Source: Phytohabitans suffuscus (GTDB lineage: Bacteria > Actinomycetota > Actinomycetes > Mycobacteriales > Micromonosporaceae). From it: a stretch of DNA of 64,000 bases. Below the pieces are notes generated by a model. The model was not told where the DNA came from, made no database searches, and saw only the letters and a program-made list of their open reading frames with translations. Where the stretch lies: assembly GCF_011764565.1 (NCBI RefSeq), contig NZ_AP022871.1, positions 8,370,320 to 8,434,319 on the forward strand, read 5' to 3'. The position numbers and the translations under genes are program-made. Below are positions 17,529-25,834 of the stretch, piece by piece (the first letter of the stretch is position 1; every line of letters starts with the position of its first letter).

Positions 17529-18768
17529 CGCCCGCGCCGCGGGGGCCACCCACCCGGCAGCGGCCGCGGCGGCCCGGGCCGCCGCGACCGCGGCCCGCGA
17601 CTCGCACGCCCAGATCGTGGCGACGCTGATCCGGGTGACCGGCGACTGGACCCTGGCCGAAGACTGCGCCCAGGAGGCGCTCGTGCAGGCCCTGCGGCGC
17701 TGGCCGGCCGGCGGCGTACCGGCGAACCCGGCCGGCTGGCTGATGGCCGTGGCCCGCAACCGGGCGACCGACGTGCTGCGCCGCGCCGCCGTCGAGCGCC
17801 GCAAGCTGCGTGAGCTCGCCGCGCTCGCGCCCACGGAGGAGGCACCGCCGGCGGGGGAGGAGGAGGTCGTGGACGACCGGCTGCGGCTCATCTTCACCTG
17901 CTGCCACCCCGCGCTCGCCCTCGACGCCCGCGTGGCGCTGACCCTGCGCACGATCTGCGGGATACCGACCGCCGACATCGCCCGCGCGTTCCTGGTCACC
18001 GAGTCGACCATGACCCGCCGCCTCACCCGGGCCAAGTCGAAGATCGCGGACGCCCGCATCCCGTACCGGGTGCCGTCCGGCCCGGCCCTCGCCGAACGGC
18101 TGCCCGGCGTGCTCGGCGTGCTGTACCTGCTGTTCACCCGCGGGTACGACGCCGGCGGCGAGCCGGCGTTCGCCGACGAGGCGATCAGGCTGGCCCGGCT
18201 GCTGGAGAGCCTGCTGCCCGGACAGCCGGAGATCCCGGCGCTGCTCGCCCTCTTCCTGTTCCAGCACTCGCGGCGCGAGGCCCGCCGCGACGCCGCCGGC
18301 GACCTGGTCCCCCTCGACCGGCAGGACCGCCGCCGCTGGGACCACGCCGCGATCGCCGAGGGGCTCGCCCTGCTCGGCCGGGTGCGGGAGGACGGCCCGT
18401 ACGCGCTGCAGGCCCGCATCGCCTCCGTGCACGCCACCGCCGCCTCGGTCGAGGCCACCGACTGGCCCGCGGTAGCCGGCTGGTACGACGCTCTGGCCGC
18501 CCGCGCGCCGTCACCGGTCGTGGCGCTCAACCGGGCGGTCGCGCACGGCTACGCGTACGGGCCGGAGGCCGGGCTGGCGCTGCTCGCCGAGGCCCGGTCC
18601 GGCGGGGCGCTCGACGGGTACTCGCTCGCCCTGGCCGCCGAGGCCGACCTCACCGCCCGCCGGGGCGACCGGGCGCGGGCGGCCGCCCTCTTCCGCCGGG
18701 CCGCCGAACAGACCCACGCCGACGCCGAACGCCGCGCGCTGCTCGACCGCGCCGCCGAGCTGTCCTGA
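17521..18768 (+). CDS. ECF sigma factor, ECF42 type with C-terminal extension
   Basis: A 415-residue extracytoplasmic-function sigma factor. Region 2 is seen at about 20-90 (DWTLAEDCAQEAL, then NPAGWLMAVARNRATDVLRR) and region 4 at about 125-175 (IPTADIARAFLVTESTMTRR). About 230 residues of helical, TPR-like sequence follow, the long extension characteristic of ECF42 sigma factors linked to DGPF proteins; no anti-sigma gene is present, as expected for the group. The start is a TTG overlapping the DGPF gene by eight bases, implying translational coupling. Family membership is firm; targets are unknown. Confidence 0.88.
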   Translation: MADARAAGATHPAAAAAARAAATAARDSHAQIVATLIRVTGDWTLAEDCAQEALVQALRRWPAGGVPANPAGWLMAVARNRATDVLRRAAVERRKLRELAALAPTEEAPPAGEEEVVDDRLRLIFTCCHPALALDARVALTLRTICGIPTADIARAFLVTESTMTRRLTRAKSKIADARIPYRVPSGPALAERLPGVLGVLYLLFTRGYDAGGEPAFADEAIRLARLLESLLPGQPEIPALLALFLFQHSRREARRDAAGDLVPLDRQDRRRWDHAAIAEGLALLGRVREDGPYALQARIASVHATAASVEATDWPAVAGWYDALAARAPSPVVALNRAVAHGYAYGPEAGLALLAEARSGGALDGYSLALAAEADLTARRGDRARAAALFRRAAEQTHADAERRALLDRAAELS

Positions 18769-18866
18769 CCTGGCTGGCTCTCAGAACTGGCGCGTCCAGA
18801 GAGCTTTCAGGGTCGGGGTGGCTTGGCTCCTTTCACAGAGCTGGAAGATCCAGATCAAGGAGCTTT

Positions 18867-18932
18867 GAGCTGCCGCGATGTCCGCGGTGGTCCGGACCGT
18901 TGCTCCCGCGGCCTCACCCTCCGCGGTCCACA
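18867..18932 (+). repeat. family B repeat, copy 3
   Basis: Starts GAGCTGCCGCGATG, contains GGTCCGGACC, ends CCTCACCCTCCGCG. Plus orientation, pointing at the A element 110 bases on. Confidence 0.85.
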
Positions 18933-19041
18933 ACCCACAGCCGCCTCTGTCCTCACCGGAGCGTCGAGGCCGCGGCCAAAAGAACAACCCAGGCGATTCG
19001 CCGCCGCCACCCTGCCCGCCGCGCGTGGCTGCCGGCCAAAA

Positions 19042-19088
19042 GATCGTGGTACCAAACTGCCCCCAGGGGGCGGATCCGTACCACGATC
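19042..19088 (-). repeat. family A structured repeat, copy A2
   Basis: Arms GATCGTGGTA and TACCACGATC around a GCCCC/GGGGC hairpin. The flank to the right (to about 19158) is homologous to the left flank of copy A6, so the repeated unit is longer than the palindrome. Confidence 0.85.
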
Positions 19089-19157
19089 CACCGAAACCCG
19101 ATCCCCACCCTCCACGTCGAGCGGACGAACCAGACTCTGACCCCGGAAGATCTCTAG

Positions 19158-19350
19158 AGCTGGCGCGTCTGGAGCTGGCGTTCAAAGCTGGCGTCCGAGG
19201 CTGGCGTCCGAGGCTGCGGCTCAAAGCCGGCGTCCGAAGCTGGGGTCCAAGGCCAAAGCTCGTCGACGGCGTCCGAAGGTGGCGATCGGAGCCGGCGTGT
19301 CCAGAGCGGGCGCTCGGGCCGTGCTCGGAGCCGGTGCTCGTTGCCGGTGC
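19158..19350. repeat. degenerate 13-bp tandem repeat array
   Basis: About 14 imperfect copies of GCTGGCGTCCGAG (variants GCCGGCGTCCGAA, GGTGGCGATCGGA, GCCGGTGCTCG) with no other sequence between them. Confidence 0.75.
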
Positions 19351-19797
19351 TCAGTCGCGGTAGCGGCGGCGGGCCCGGAGCGCGACGAACACGCCCGCCG
19401 CGACCAGGGCCAGCCCCACGCCGCCGGTGGTCAGGCCGAGCCAGGGCGGGGTCTCCTCGACCGCGGTGTCGCCCCGGTAGCGCAGCGCCACCGGCGCACC
19501 GGGCGCCGCGCGGGCCGTGTCGAGGTCGAGGTACGTGGTGCGGCGGCGGGCACCGTCCATCCAGGACACCTCACACCGCTGCCGGTACGTGGGCGTGCCC
19601 GACGAGCCGGTCCGGGTCGAGACCGTGGTGCACTCCCCGACGGTGCCGGTGGCCGACGGCCAGGTCTGGCTCGCGGTGAAGACCGCCCCGATGACGAGCG
19701 CCACCAGGCCGATGAGGGCGAGCAGCACGCCGGCGGCCGTGTGGAACAGCCGGACCCGCCGCATGACGCGGGTCACCGGCGGGAGCGGGTCGGTCAT
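19351..19797 (-). CDS. DUF3592-type two-helix membrane protein
   Basis: A 148-residue protein with an N-terminal transmembrane helix (about 17-42), an extracytoplasmic beta-rich domain containing two Cys (VGECTTV and QRCEVSW), and a C-terminal helix (about 118-140) ending in basic residues. This matches the DUF3592 layout. The start at ATG 19797 is chosen; ATG 19764 would cut the leader. Function unknown. It ends against the 13-base tandem array and diverges from the TIGR03089 gene. Confidence 0.7.
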   Translation of the reverse strand: MTDPLPPVTRVMRRVRLFHTAAGVLLALIGLVALVIGAVFTASQTWPSATGTVGECTTVSTRTGSSGTPTYRQRCEVSWMDGARRRTTYLDLDTARAAPGAPVALRYRGDTAVEETPPWLGLTTGGVGLALVAAGVFVALRARRRYRD

Positions 19798-19956
19798 GGT
19801 CCGTGACGATAGGGCTCGCCGGTGCCGGCCGGATCCGACATCCGGACAGACCCTCGCCGCCGCGGGTGGTCCCGTTTCGGCGCTCGCGCTGCCGGGGTCG
19901 GGTCGTCGGGGCAGGGCTGCCGGGGCCGGGTCGTGCCGGCGCATAGGGTGGGCGGC

Positions 19957-20700
19957 ATGCTGCCCGAGAGCCTCACCGCCGAGCGCGACACCGGCGCCGC
20001 CCTGCTGACCTACTGCGACGACGCCACCGGCGAGCGCACCGCGCTCACGGCCGTGGAGCTGGGGCGGTGGGCGGCCCGCACGGCCGGGCTGCTCGGTGAC
20101 GGCTGCGGCCTGGTGGCGGGCGACCGCGCGGCCGTACTGCTGCCGCCGCACTGGCAGACCGCGGCGGTGCTGCTCGGCGCGTGGTCGATGGGCGTCACCG
20201 TCTCGTACCGGTCGTGGGCCACCGCGGGCCTGCCAGCGGTCGGGCCGGGCGAGGACGAGCCGTACGACGCGGTGTTCGTGTCCCGGCAGCGCCTCGGCAG
20301 CTGGCTGGAGCGGGTGCCCGAGGCGCGGCACCGCTTCGTGCACGGCCTCGCCCCCGGCGCCGCCTCGCCGGAGGTGCCCGACGGCTACCGCGACTACGTC
20401 GCCGAGGCCAGCCGCCACCCCGGCGACGTGCCCGCCCCGCAGGCGGTGCGGTACACCGACCCGGCAAGCCCGGACGGCACCACCTACCGGCAGTGGGGCG
20501 GGATCGCCGCCGAGATCGGCGCGCGGCTCGGCCTGGCCCCCGGCGACCGCGTCCTGGTCGACGCCGCCGCGCACGTCCAGCCGGTCACCTGGCTGCTCGC
20601 GCCGCTCGCCGCCGGCGCGTCGGTCCTGCTCTGCGCCAACCTCGACCGTGACGGGCTGGAGCGCCGGGTCGCCACGGAGGGCGTCACCCACGTGATCTGA
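19957..20700 (+). CDS. TIGR03089 family protein
   Basis: A 247-residue protein resembling the N-terminal part of acyl-adenylate-forming enzymes (GDRAAVLLPPHWQTAAVLLGAW and the later GDRVLVDAAAHVQPVTWLL segment) but lacking the adenylation core and the C-terminal Lys domain. This matches the actinobacterial TIGR03089 family, of unknown function. ATG 19957 begins MLPESLTAERD, the usual start. It is convergent with the aminotransferase gene, with only about 28 bases between. Confidence 0.8.
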   Translation: MLPESLTAERDTGAALLTYCDDATGERTALTAVELGRWAARTAGLLGDGCGLVAGDRAAVLLPPHWQTAAVLLGAWSMGVTVSYRSWATAGLPAVGPGEDEPYDAVFVSRQRLGSWLERVPEARHRFVHGLAPGAASPEVPDGYRDYVAEASRHPGDVPAPQAVRYTDPASPDGTTYRQWGGIAAEIGARLGLAPGDRVLVDAAAHVQPVTWLLAPLAAGASVLLCANLDRDGLERRVATEGVTHVI

Positions 20701-20728
20701 CCCAGCCGGCCGGGGCGGCGGCGCCGCC

Positions 20729-22081
20729 TCAGCCGACCAGCTCGGCCAGGGCGGCGGCGAAGACCTCGTGGTGCCGGGCCACGTCGTCGTGCGTGGTCTG
20801 CGGGCAGGCCAGGGCCATGTTGTGGAACGGGGTGAGCAGGATCCCCCGGTTGGCCAGGTAGGCGTGCAGGTAGTCCTCCAGCTCGCCGTCGGCGTGCGCG
20901 GCCGACTCGCCGCCGGTGCGGGGTGCGGGCGCGGTGAAGCGGTACTCGACCCGCGCGCCGAGCTGGCTGACCGACCACGGCAGCCGGTACCCCTCGACGA
21001 TCTTCCGGACGCCGCCGGCGAACCCGGTCGCCACCTCGACCATCCTGGCGAACGCCGCGTCGGTCAGCACCTCGCCCAGCGTGGCCCGGGCGGCGGTCAG
21101 GGAGAGCGGGTTGCCGGCGAGCGTACCGCCGACGCCGCCCATGTCGACCAGGTCGAGGTCGGAGCGGCCGCTCAGCGCGGCGGCGAGCTCGCCGGTGAGG
21201 CCGTACGCGCCGATCGGGACGCCGCCGCCGATCGCCTTGCCGATCGTGACCACGTCGGGCTCCAGCCCCCACGCGGCCGTCGCCCCGCCCGGCCCGGCGG
21301 AGAACGTGTGCGTCTCGTCGTTGACCAGGTAGGTGCCGTGCCGCCGGGTCAGCTCGCGGACACCGGCCAGGTAGCCGGGCTCGGGCAGCACGATGCCGAT
21401 GTTGGTGAGCGCGGGCTCCATCAGCACCGCGGCCACGTCGCCGTGCGCCAGCTCCCGCTCCAGCCCGTCCAGGTCGTTGTACTCGGCGACGCGGCTCGTC
21501 CGGGTGACGTCGTACGGCGCGCCCACGTTGCCCTCCCGGCCGCGCGCCCGCCCGTCCGGCCCGACCACGATCAGCGACTCGTCGACCGAGCCGTGGTAGC
21601 AGTAGCTGTTGACCAGGACGCGCGGGCGTCCGGTGACGGCGCGCAGCAGGCGGATCGCCCACCGGTTGGCGTCCGTCGCGGTCAACGTGAAGCTCCACTG
21701 TGGAACCCCGAACCGGCGGGCCAGCTCGGCGCCCACCTCGGCCGCCTCCTCGGTGGGCAGCATCGTGGCCAGCCCGCCCCGCTCGGACAGCCGCCGGGTC
21801 ACCGCCTCGACCACCGGCGCCGGCGCGTGCCCGGCCATCGCGCCGGTGTCGCCGAGGCAGAAGTCGACGTACTCCCGTCCGTCCACATCGGTCACCCGCG
21901 CCCCGTACGCGGTCTCGAAGTGGATCGGGAACCCGGCCGCGGTCTTGTTCATCCACGTCATCGGCACCCGGCCGAAGAGGTGCCCGGCCCGCCCGTACGC
22001 GGCCGCCGAACGGGGGTGCAGGTCCGCGTAGGCCGCCCGCTCGCGGGCCAGCAACGCGCTCAGTCGGCTGCGGTCGATCAT
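20729..22081 (-). CDS. class III aminotransferase (glutamate-1-semialdehyde mutase-like)
   Basis: A 450-residue PLP enzyme of the class III aminotransferase fold. Visible are GREYVDFCLGDTGAMAGHAP (active-site loop), the PLP-phosphate region YHGSVDES, NDETHTFSAGPGG (Asp binding the pyridine N) and IGKAIGGGVPIGAYG, whose Lys forms the Schiff base. The set fits the glutamate-1-semialdehyde aminomutase-like branch, but C-terminal features and the lack of haem genes nearby argue against HemL itself. It could act on an amino-acid semialdehyde or other amine. The start is ATG 22081. Fold and PLP chemistry are firm, substrate unknown. Confidence 0.85.
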   Translation of the reverse strand: MIDRSRLSALLARERAAYADLHPRSAAAYGRAGHLFGRVPMTWMNKTAAGFPIHFETAYGARVTDVDGREYVDFCLGDTGAMAGHAPAPVVEAVTRRLSERGGLATMLPTEEAAEVGAELARRFGVPQWSFTLTATDANRWAIRLLRAVTGRPRVLVNSYCYHGSVDESLIVVGPDGRARGREGNVGAPYDVTRTSRVAEYNDLDGLERELAHGDVAAVLMEPALTNIGIVLPEPGYLAGVRELTRRHGTYLVNDETHTFSAGPGGATAAWGLEPDVVTIGKAIGGGVPIGAYGLTGELAAALSGRSDLDLVDMGGVGGTLAGNPLSLTAARATLGEVLTDAAFARMVEVATGFAGGVRKIVEGYRLPWSVSQLGARVEYRFTAPAPRTGGESAAHADGELEDYLHAYLANRGILLTPFHNMALACPQTTHDDVARHHEVFAAALAELVG

Positions 22082-22197
22082 CCGGAACGCTCCTCACCTG
22101 GGCTTTCACCCGCAGCCTAATGGGACACCACGATTGCTCAGGACAGCGGCCGCCGCGCCTCCTAGCCTGGCGGCAGGCCATCTGGAGGGAGTCACCC

Positions 22198-22353
22198 ATG
22201 TCCGCACGCCTGACGCTGCGCCGGCTCGCCGTCGCGTCCACCGCCCTCGCCGGGGCGGCACTGGTCGCCGCCGTCTCCGGCGGCGCGCAGCTGCTCGCCA
22301 CCGCCGCGACCGCCATCGAGTACGGCCTGATCGCCGCCCTCATCGCCGTCTAG
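22198..22353 (+). CDS. 51-residue Flp-pilin-motif protein
   Basis: A short protein with an N-terminal basic/hydrophobic leader (RLTLRRLAVASTALAGAALV) ending in ATAIEYGLIAALIAV and then a stop. ATAIEYGLIAALIAV is the hallmark segment of Flp/type IVb pilins, but the protein stops where pilins normally continue for another 20-30 residues, and the Gly of the prepilin cleavage site is replaced by Ala. A good ribosome binding site (GGAGGG, seven bases before ATG 22198) supports translation. No tad/cpa assembly genes are nearby. It may be a degenerate or minimal pilin-like peptide. Confidence 0.65.
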   Translation: MSARLTLRRLAVASTALAGAALVAAVSGGAQLLATAATAIEYGLIAALIAV

Positions 22354-22456
22354 AGCGACCCGCCCACGGTCACCGCCGGGCGCGGGCCGGCCGTAACCGT
22401 GTGCTCGTGGGCCGTGGGCGCTGGTCCCGGACCTTGCCACACCGGGCAGGTCAGCT

Positions 22457-22512
22457 CGCAGATCGTGGTACGAAACCGCCCTCATAGGGGTGGATCCATA
22501 CCACGATCTGCG
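22457..22512 (-). repeat. family A structured repeat, copy A3
   Basis: Perfect 14-base arms, the longest in the window (CGCAGATCGTGGTA at 22457-22470 and complement at 22499-22512), lying three bases beyond the stop codon of the convergent gene at 22516. No B repeat accompanies it. Confidence 0.85.
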
Positions 22513-22515
22513 GGG

Positions 22516-23013
22516 CTATCGGAAGCTCGACACCCACCACCAGCCGTCACCCAGCGCGGCCGTGGCGGTGACGGCGGTGCCGTCGACGGTGAGCTCCTCG
22601 CCGCGCCGGGCGGACGGCAGGTAGGCGTAGCCGTAGCCCGAGCCGCTCGAGTTGGACGTCCACCGCACGGTCTCGCCGCGCGCTGCGGCCTGGGCGAACT
22701 CCCCGCGGTGGGTGAGGTGGTAGGCGCGCGGGTAGCCCAGGTCGAGGTCCGCGCGGAAGACGGTGGCCAGGCCGATGAACGCGATCAGCGCCAGCAGCGC
22801 CGCGTCCCCGCCGCCGCGGTGCCAGAAGGTCAGGACCGTGCCGGCGAGCGCCGCCGCTGTCGCCAGCGGCCACAGGCATCCGGCGATCGCCAGGGCGAGC
22901 GGCCACAGCGCGGCGTCCAGCGGGTACCGGAAGAACTCGGCCGCGGCCGTGGCCGCGACGCCGACGGCGACCGCGGGCAGCGACCACCGGCGGGTGGTGG
23001 TGGCGCTCAGCAC
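22516..23013 (-). CDS. small multi-pass membrane protein (hypothetical)
   Basis: A 165-residue protein with three or four hydrophobic stretches in its first 110 residues (for example DAALWPLALAIAGCLWPLAT) and a C-terminal extracytoplasmic beta-like tail rich in Gly, Ser and Trp. I place the start at GTG 23013; the frame is open much further upstream but that part overlaps the YaaA gene on the other strand. No ribosome binding site is obvious. Function unknown. A family A element sits directly after its stop codon, where it could act in transcription termination. Confidence 0.6.
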   Translation of the reverse strand: MLSATTTRRWSLPAVAVGVAATAAAEFFRYPLDAALWPLALAIAGCLWPLATAAALAGTVLTFWHRGGGDAALLALIAFIGLATVFRADLDLGYPRAYHLTHRGEFAQAAARGETVRWTSNSSGSGYGYAYLPSARRGEELTVDGTAVTATAALGDGWWWVSSFR

Positions 23014-23110
23014 CGGGACAGCATCTCGCGTACCCGCGCACCGCTGGACAGGGGGTGCGGGTCGCCGCCGGGCGGCATAATGGCGTCGATTCGGAGGTAC
23101 CGCCAGACAC

Positions 23111-23890
23111 ATGATCATTTTGATGCACAGCTCGAAGACCATGCGCCCGCCGACGTCCGGGCTCGCGCCCACCGGCACGCCGGCGCTGCTCGACCGGGCC
23201 GAGGAGCTGGTCGCGTACCTGCGCACCCTCCCGCCCGCGGAGCTGGCCCGGGTCATGAAGGTCTCCGGCGACCTGGCCACCAAGGTCCGCGACCTGTACG
23301 CGGAGTGGAGCACCAAGCCCGACCGCCAGGCGCCGGCGGCGGCCACGTTCGTCGGCGACATCTACAGCGGGCTGCGGGTCGACACGTTCACGGCGGGCGA
23401 CCGCGCGTACGCGGACAGGCACCTGCGCATCCTCTCCGGCCTCTACGGCATCCTCCGCCCGTTCGACGGCATCAGCCCGTACCGCTTGGAGCTGGGTTAC
23501 CGCCTCCCGCCCGGGCCGTACGCCAACCTCTACACCTTCTGGGGCACCGCCGTCGCCGAGCAACTCCCGGCGAAGGGGCGGATCGTCAACCTCGCGGCCA
23601 ACGAGTACAGCCGGACCGTCCTGCCGCACGTCGACGCCGCGCGGGTGGTGACGCCGCGGTTCCTGACCGTCGACCAGGCGTCCGGGCAGGCGAAGTTCGT
23701 GGTGGTGCACGCGAAGATCGCACGCGGTGCGTTCGCGCGGTGGCTCGTGACCGGACGGGTCGAGGAGGGTGCGGTCCGCGAGTTCGCCGAGATCGGCTAC
23801 CGGTACGACGCGGCGCTGAGCGGCGACGCCGAGCCCGCATTCGTATGCGAGGAGTTCGGCGGCAAGGGGCTGTCGGTCCGCCTGACCTGA
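23111..23890 (+). CDS. yaaA: peroxide stress protein YaaA
   Basis: A 259-residue protein matching the YaaA/DUF328 family along its whole length: IILMHSSKTM start, the SGLYGILRPFDGISPYRLE motif (about 111-130), the NLYTFWG motif, and NLAANEYSR (about 160-168). YaaA lowers free intracellular iron during hydrogen peroxide stress in E. coli and binds DNA; the active residue set is not settled. Start ATG 23111 fits the family. It converges with the glycosyltransferase gene, and a perfect hairpin lies between them. Confidence 0.9.
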   Translation: MIILMHSSKTMRPPTSGLAPTGTPALLDRAEELVAYLRTLPPAELARVMKVSGDLATKVRDLYAEWSTKPDRQAPAAATFVGDIYSGLRVDTFTAGDRAYADRHLRILSGLYGILRPFDGISPYRLELGYRLPPGPYANLYTFWGTAVAEQLPAKGRIVNLAANEYSRTVLPHVDAARVVTPRFLTVDQASGQAKFVVVHAKIARGAFARWLVTGRVEEGAVREFAEIGYRYDAALSGDAEPAFVCEEFGGKGLSVRLT

Positions 23891-23922
23891 TCGCCGCCGC
23901 CCCGCGACCGGCGCGGCGCGGC

Positions 23923-23952
23923 GCCGGCTCCGGCGCCGGAGCCGGAGCCGGC
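23923..23952. terminator. bidirectional hairpin terminator
   Basis: Perfect 12-base stem (GCCGGCTCCGGC) with a six-base loop between convergent yaaA and the glycosyltransferase gene. Confidence 0.7.
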
Positions 23953-23959
23953 TTCGCGG

Positions 23960-25066
23960 TCACGGTTTCGGCGGGTGCGGGCGCAGGCGCCGGGCCGGGG
24001 GAGCGGCGAGCACGCGGGCCCAGAGCGACTCGTAGCGCGCCGCCATCCGTTCGGCGGTGAACGCGGCGAGTATCCGGTACCGGGCCCGGCGGCCGAGCCG
24101 CTCCCGGGCGCCCAGGTCGGCGGCGAGCCCGCCGATCGCCTCGGCGAGGGCGGCGGCGTCTCCCGCCGGCACCAGGCGCCCGCAGCGGCCACCGTCGAGC
24201 AGCTCGGGCACCCCGCCGGCGGCGCTGGCCACGCAGGGCAGGCCCGCGGCCATCGCCTCGATCAGGGCCAGCCCGAGCGTCTCGTAGCGGGACGGCTGGC
24301 AGTAGACGTCCACGTCCCGGAGCTGGTCGGCGACCTGGTCGGTCCAGCCGGTCAGCTCCAACCGGTCCGCGACACCGGCCCGTGCGGCCCGCTCCCGCAG
24401 CGCCGCCTCCTGGGCGCCGGAGCCGACCAGCCGCGCCCGCACGCCCGGCAGCCGGGCCAGCGCGTCGATCAGCACGTCCTGCCCCTTGACCGGGTCGAGC
24501 CGCCCGACGCAGCCCACGACGATCCCCTGCCCCGCGCGGTTCGGGCGGCCGGCCGGGACCGCGCGCCCGGTCACCGGCACGCCGTTGTGGATCACCTGGA
24601 CAGAGCCCCGGCCGAGCGCGTAGAAGTCCTCGACCCGCTTGGCCCCGTCGGCGCTGACCGCGACGTTCCCGTCCAGCCGCAGCGCCAGCGCGCGCGTGCG
24701 CAGCAGCAGCGGCAGGTCGACCGTACGCGCGGCCATGTGCTGCACGGCGACCACCCGCGGCCGGCGCAGCGCGAGGGCGGCGCCGAGCAGCGCCGGGGCC
24801 GCCCACGGCACCTCGAGGTTGGCCTGCACCAGGTCGGGGCGGAGCCGCTGGAGCAGCCGCGCGTGGGCGAGGGCCCCGCCGCCGGTGACGTGGTACGGCA
24901 CGCCGGGGCGGTGCCCGGCCAGCCACCGCACCACCGGCTCGTCCATCCCCGCGACGTGCACGTCGTAGGTGTCGCCGAGCCCGCCGACGAGGTTGCCGAG
25001 CGCGACCTCCGCGCCGCCGACCGCGTCGACGCCGGTGTACAGCAGGACCCGGGGCCGCCCGGCCAC
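23960..25066 (-). CDS. GT4-family glycosyltransferase
   Basis: A 368-residue GT-B glycosyltransferase of family 4. The N-terminal acceptor domain starts with VLLYTGVDAVGGAEVALGNL (GGAE loop); the donor domain shows VGCVGRLDPVKGQDVLIDAL and the E-X7-E type element YETLGLALIEAMAAGLP (about 264-280) that binds the nucleotide sugar. Family 4 enzymes transfer hexoses or related sugars in glycolipid, exopolysaccharide or small-molecule pathways. Four bases separate its start from the stop of the upstream 134-residue gene, so they are co-translated. Acceptor and donor are not deducible. Confidence 0.88.
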   Translation of the reverse strand: MAGRPRVLLYTGVDAVGGAEVALGNLVGGLGDTYDVHVAGMDEPVVRWLAGHRPGVPYHVTGGGALAHARLLQRLRPDLVQANLEVPWAAPALLGAALALRRPRVVAVQHMAARTVDLPLLLRTRALALRLDGNVAVSADGAKRVEDFYALGRGSVQVIHNGVPVTGRAVPAGRPNRAGQGIVVGCVGRLDPVKGQDVLIDALARLPGVRARLVGSGAQEAALRERAARAGVADRLELTGWTDQVADQLRDVDVYCQPSRYETLGLALIEAMAAGLPCVASAAGGVPELLDGGRCGRLVPAGDAAALAEAIGGLAADLGARERLGRRARYRILAAFTAERMAARYESLWARVLAAPPARRLRPHPPKP

Positions 25067-25069
25067 CGG

Positions 25070-25474
25070 TCAGGCGTCCTCGCGGCGCGGGTTCTCCAGC
25101 CGGAAGAAGTTGCTCTGCCGGCCGTCGCTGCGTTCCTCCTGGTAGAGGAAGTTCAGGCTGCGCTCCTCGAAGCTGCGAAACCAGTCGTCCCAGCTGACCG
25201 GGTGCACCCGCGCGCCGCTGTCACCCAGCGGGAAGATGAAGGTCAGCACCCCCGGCCGTCCGTCGTGCTCGGTCCCGCCGACCGTCGCCGGCGCGGCGTC
25301 GCGCTGCTGCGCCCACCGCTGGATCACCTCGTGGTCGCTGGTGACCAGGCTCCGCCCGGGACGTTCCGGCCGGTCGTCGGTCGACGTGATCTCCTGCGCG
25401 TACCGCAGCGACCGCGAGGTGTTCGGACCGGTCCGGACCCCGCCGACCCGCTCCTTCTGCTTCTGCCGAGCCAT
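25070..25474 (-). CDS. conserved hypothetical protein, DHEVIQRWA/FLYQE type
   Basis: A 134-residue protein that I recognise as a widespread but unnamed small family: basic N-terminus, then SDHEVIQRWAQQR...PATV, a GVLTFIFP strand, WDDWFRSFEE, and LNFLYQEERSDG. The central part is a compact alpha-beta domain. It precedes the GT4 gene with only three bases between, so it is part of that operon and may serve it. The ATG start has a GGAGG Shine-Dalgarno upstream. No function is established that I can name. Confidence 0.75.
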   Translation of the reverse strand: MARQKQKERVGGVRTGPNTSRSLRYAQEITSTDDRPERPGRSLVTSDHEVIQRWAQQRDAAPATVGGTEHDGRPGVLTFIFPLGDSGARVHPVSWDDWFRSFEERSLNFLYQEERSDGRQSNFFRLENPRREDA

Positions 25475-25644
25475 CGTGCGTACCTCCTCATCGTTCGCTC
25501 CCCGGTTGGCTACCCGCCGCCGCCGATCCGATTCCTCGGGCCGCGCGCCGAAACCAGAAACCCGGGCACGGACGCCTCAGCCGGTCGAGGGCGCTCCGGC
25601 CCCGCCCCGTGCATATCAACCGGGACCATGGGTAACCGCGCGGC

Positions 25645-25815
25645 GTGAGCAGTGCACATGAGCCGAACCCGTACGGCTACGCCGGTGAGGGCACGGCGCC
25701 CGACACCCGGCTGGAGGATCTCCTCGAGGACACGGCGGAGAGCATCTCCGTACCCGTCGACGACCTGACCGAACCGATGGCCGAGGACGCCGACGGGACG
25801 GACGGCGCCCAGTAG
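25645..25815 (+). CDS. small acidic protein (hypothetical)
   Basis: A 56-residue frame from GTG 25645 to a TAG: SSAHEPNPYGYAGEG, then a helical acidic stretch LEDLLEDTAESI and a tail DLTEPMAEDADGTDGA. It has 15 or so acidic residues and almost no basic ones; third positions follow the genome's GC bias. The promoter side is the divergent gap to the 134-residue gene. No clear Shine-Dalgarno precedes the GTG. It is convergent with the PhoX gene, 19 bases apart. Function unknown; existence moderately likely. Confidence 0.45.
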   Translation: MSSAHEPNPYGYAGEGTAPDTRLEDLLEDTAESISVPVDDLTEPMAEDADGTDGAQ

Positions 25816-25834
25816 CGGCGGCGCCAGAGCCCGG

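Larger units (their letters stand above)
18769..19350. other. repeat island 2: non-coding interval
   Basis: No gene is supported here. It holds one family B repeat (18867, plus), one family A element (19042, minus) with an extended flank homologous to island 3, and a degenerate 13-base tandem array (19158-19350) that runs right up to the stop codon of the DUF3592 gene. Confidence 0.7.

Noticed and set aside
18878..19363. A 161-residue plus-strand frame in repeat island 2
   Set aside because: It consists of translated B and A repeats and the 13-base array, with no ribosome binding site and no normal codon bias.
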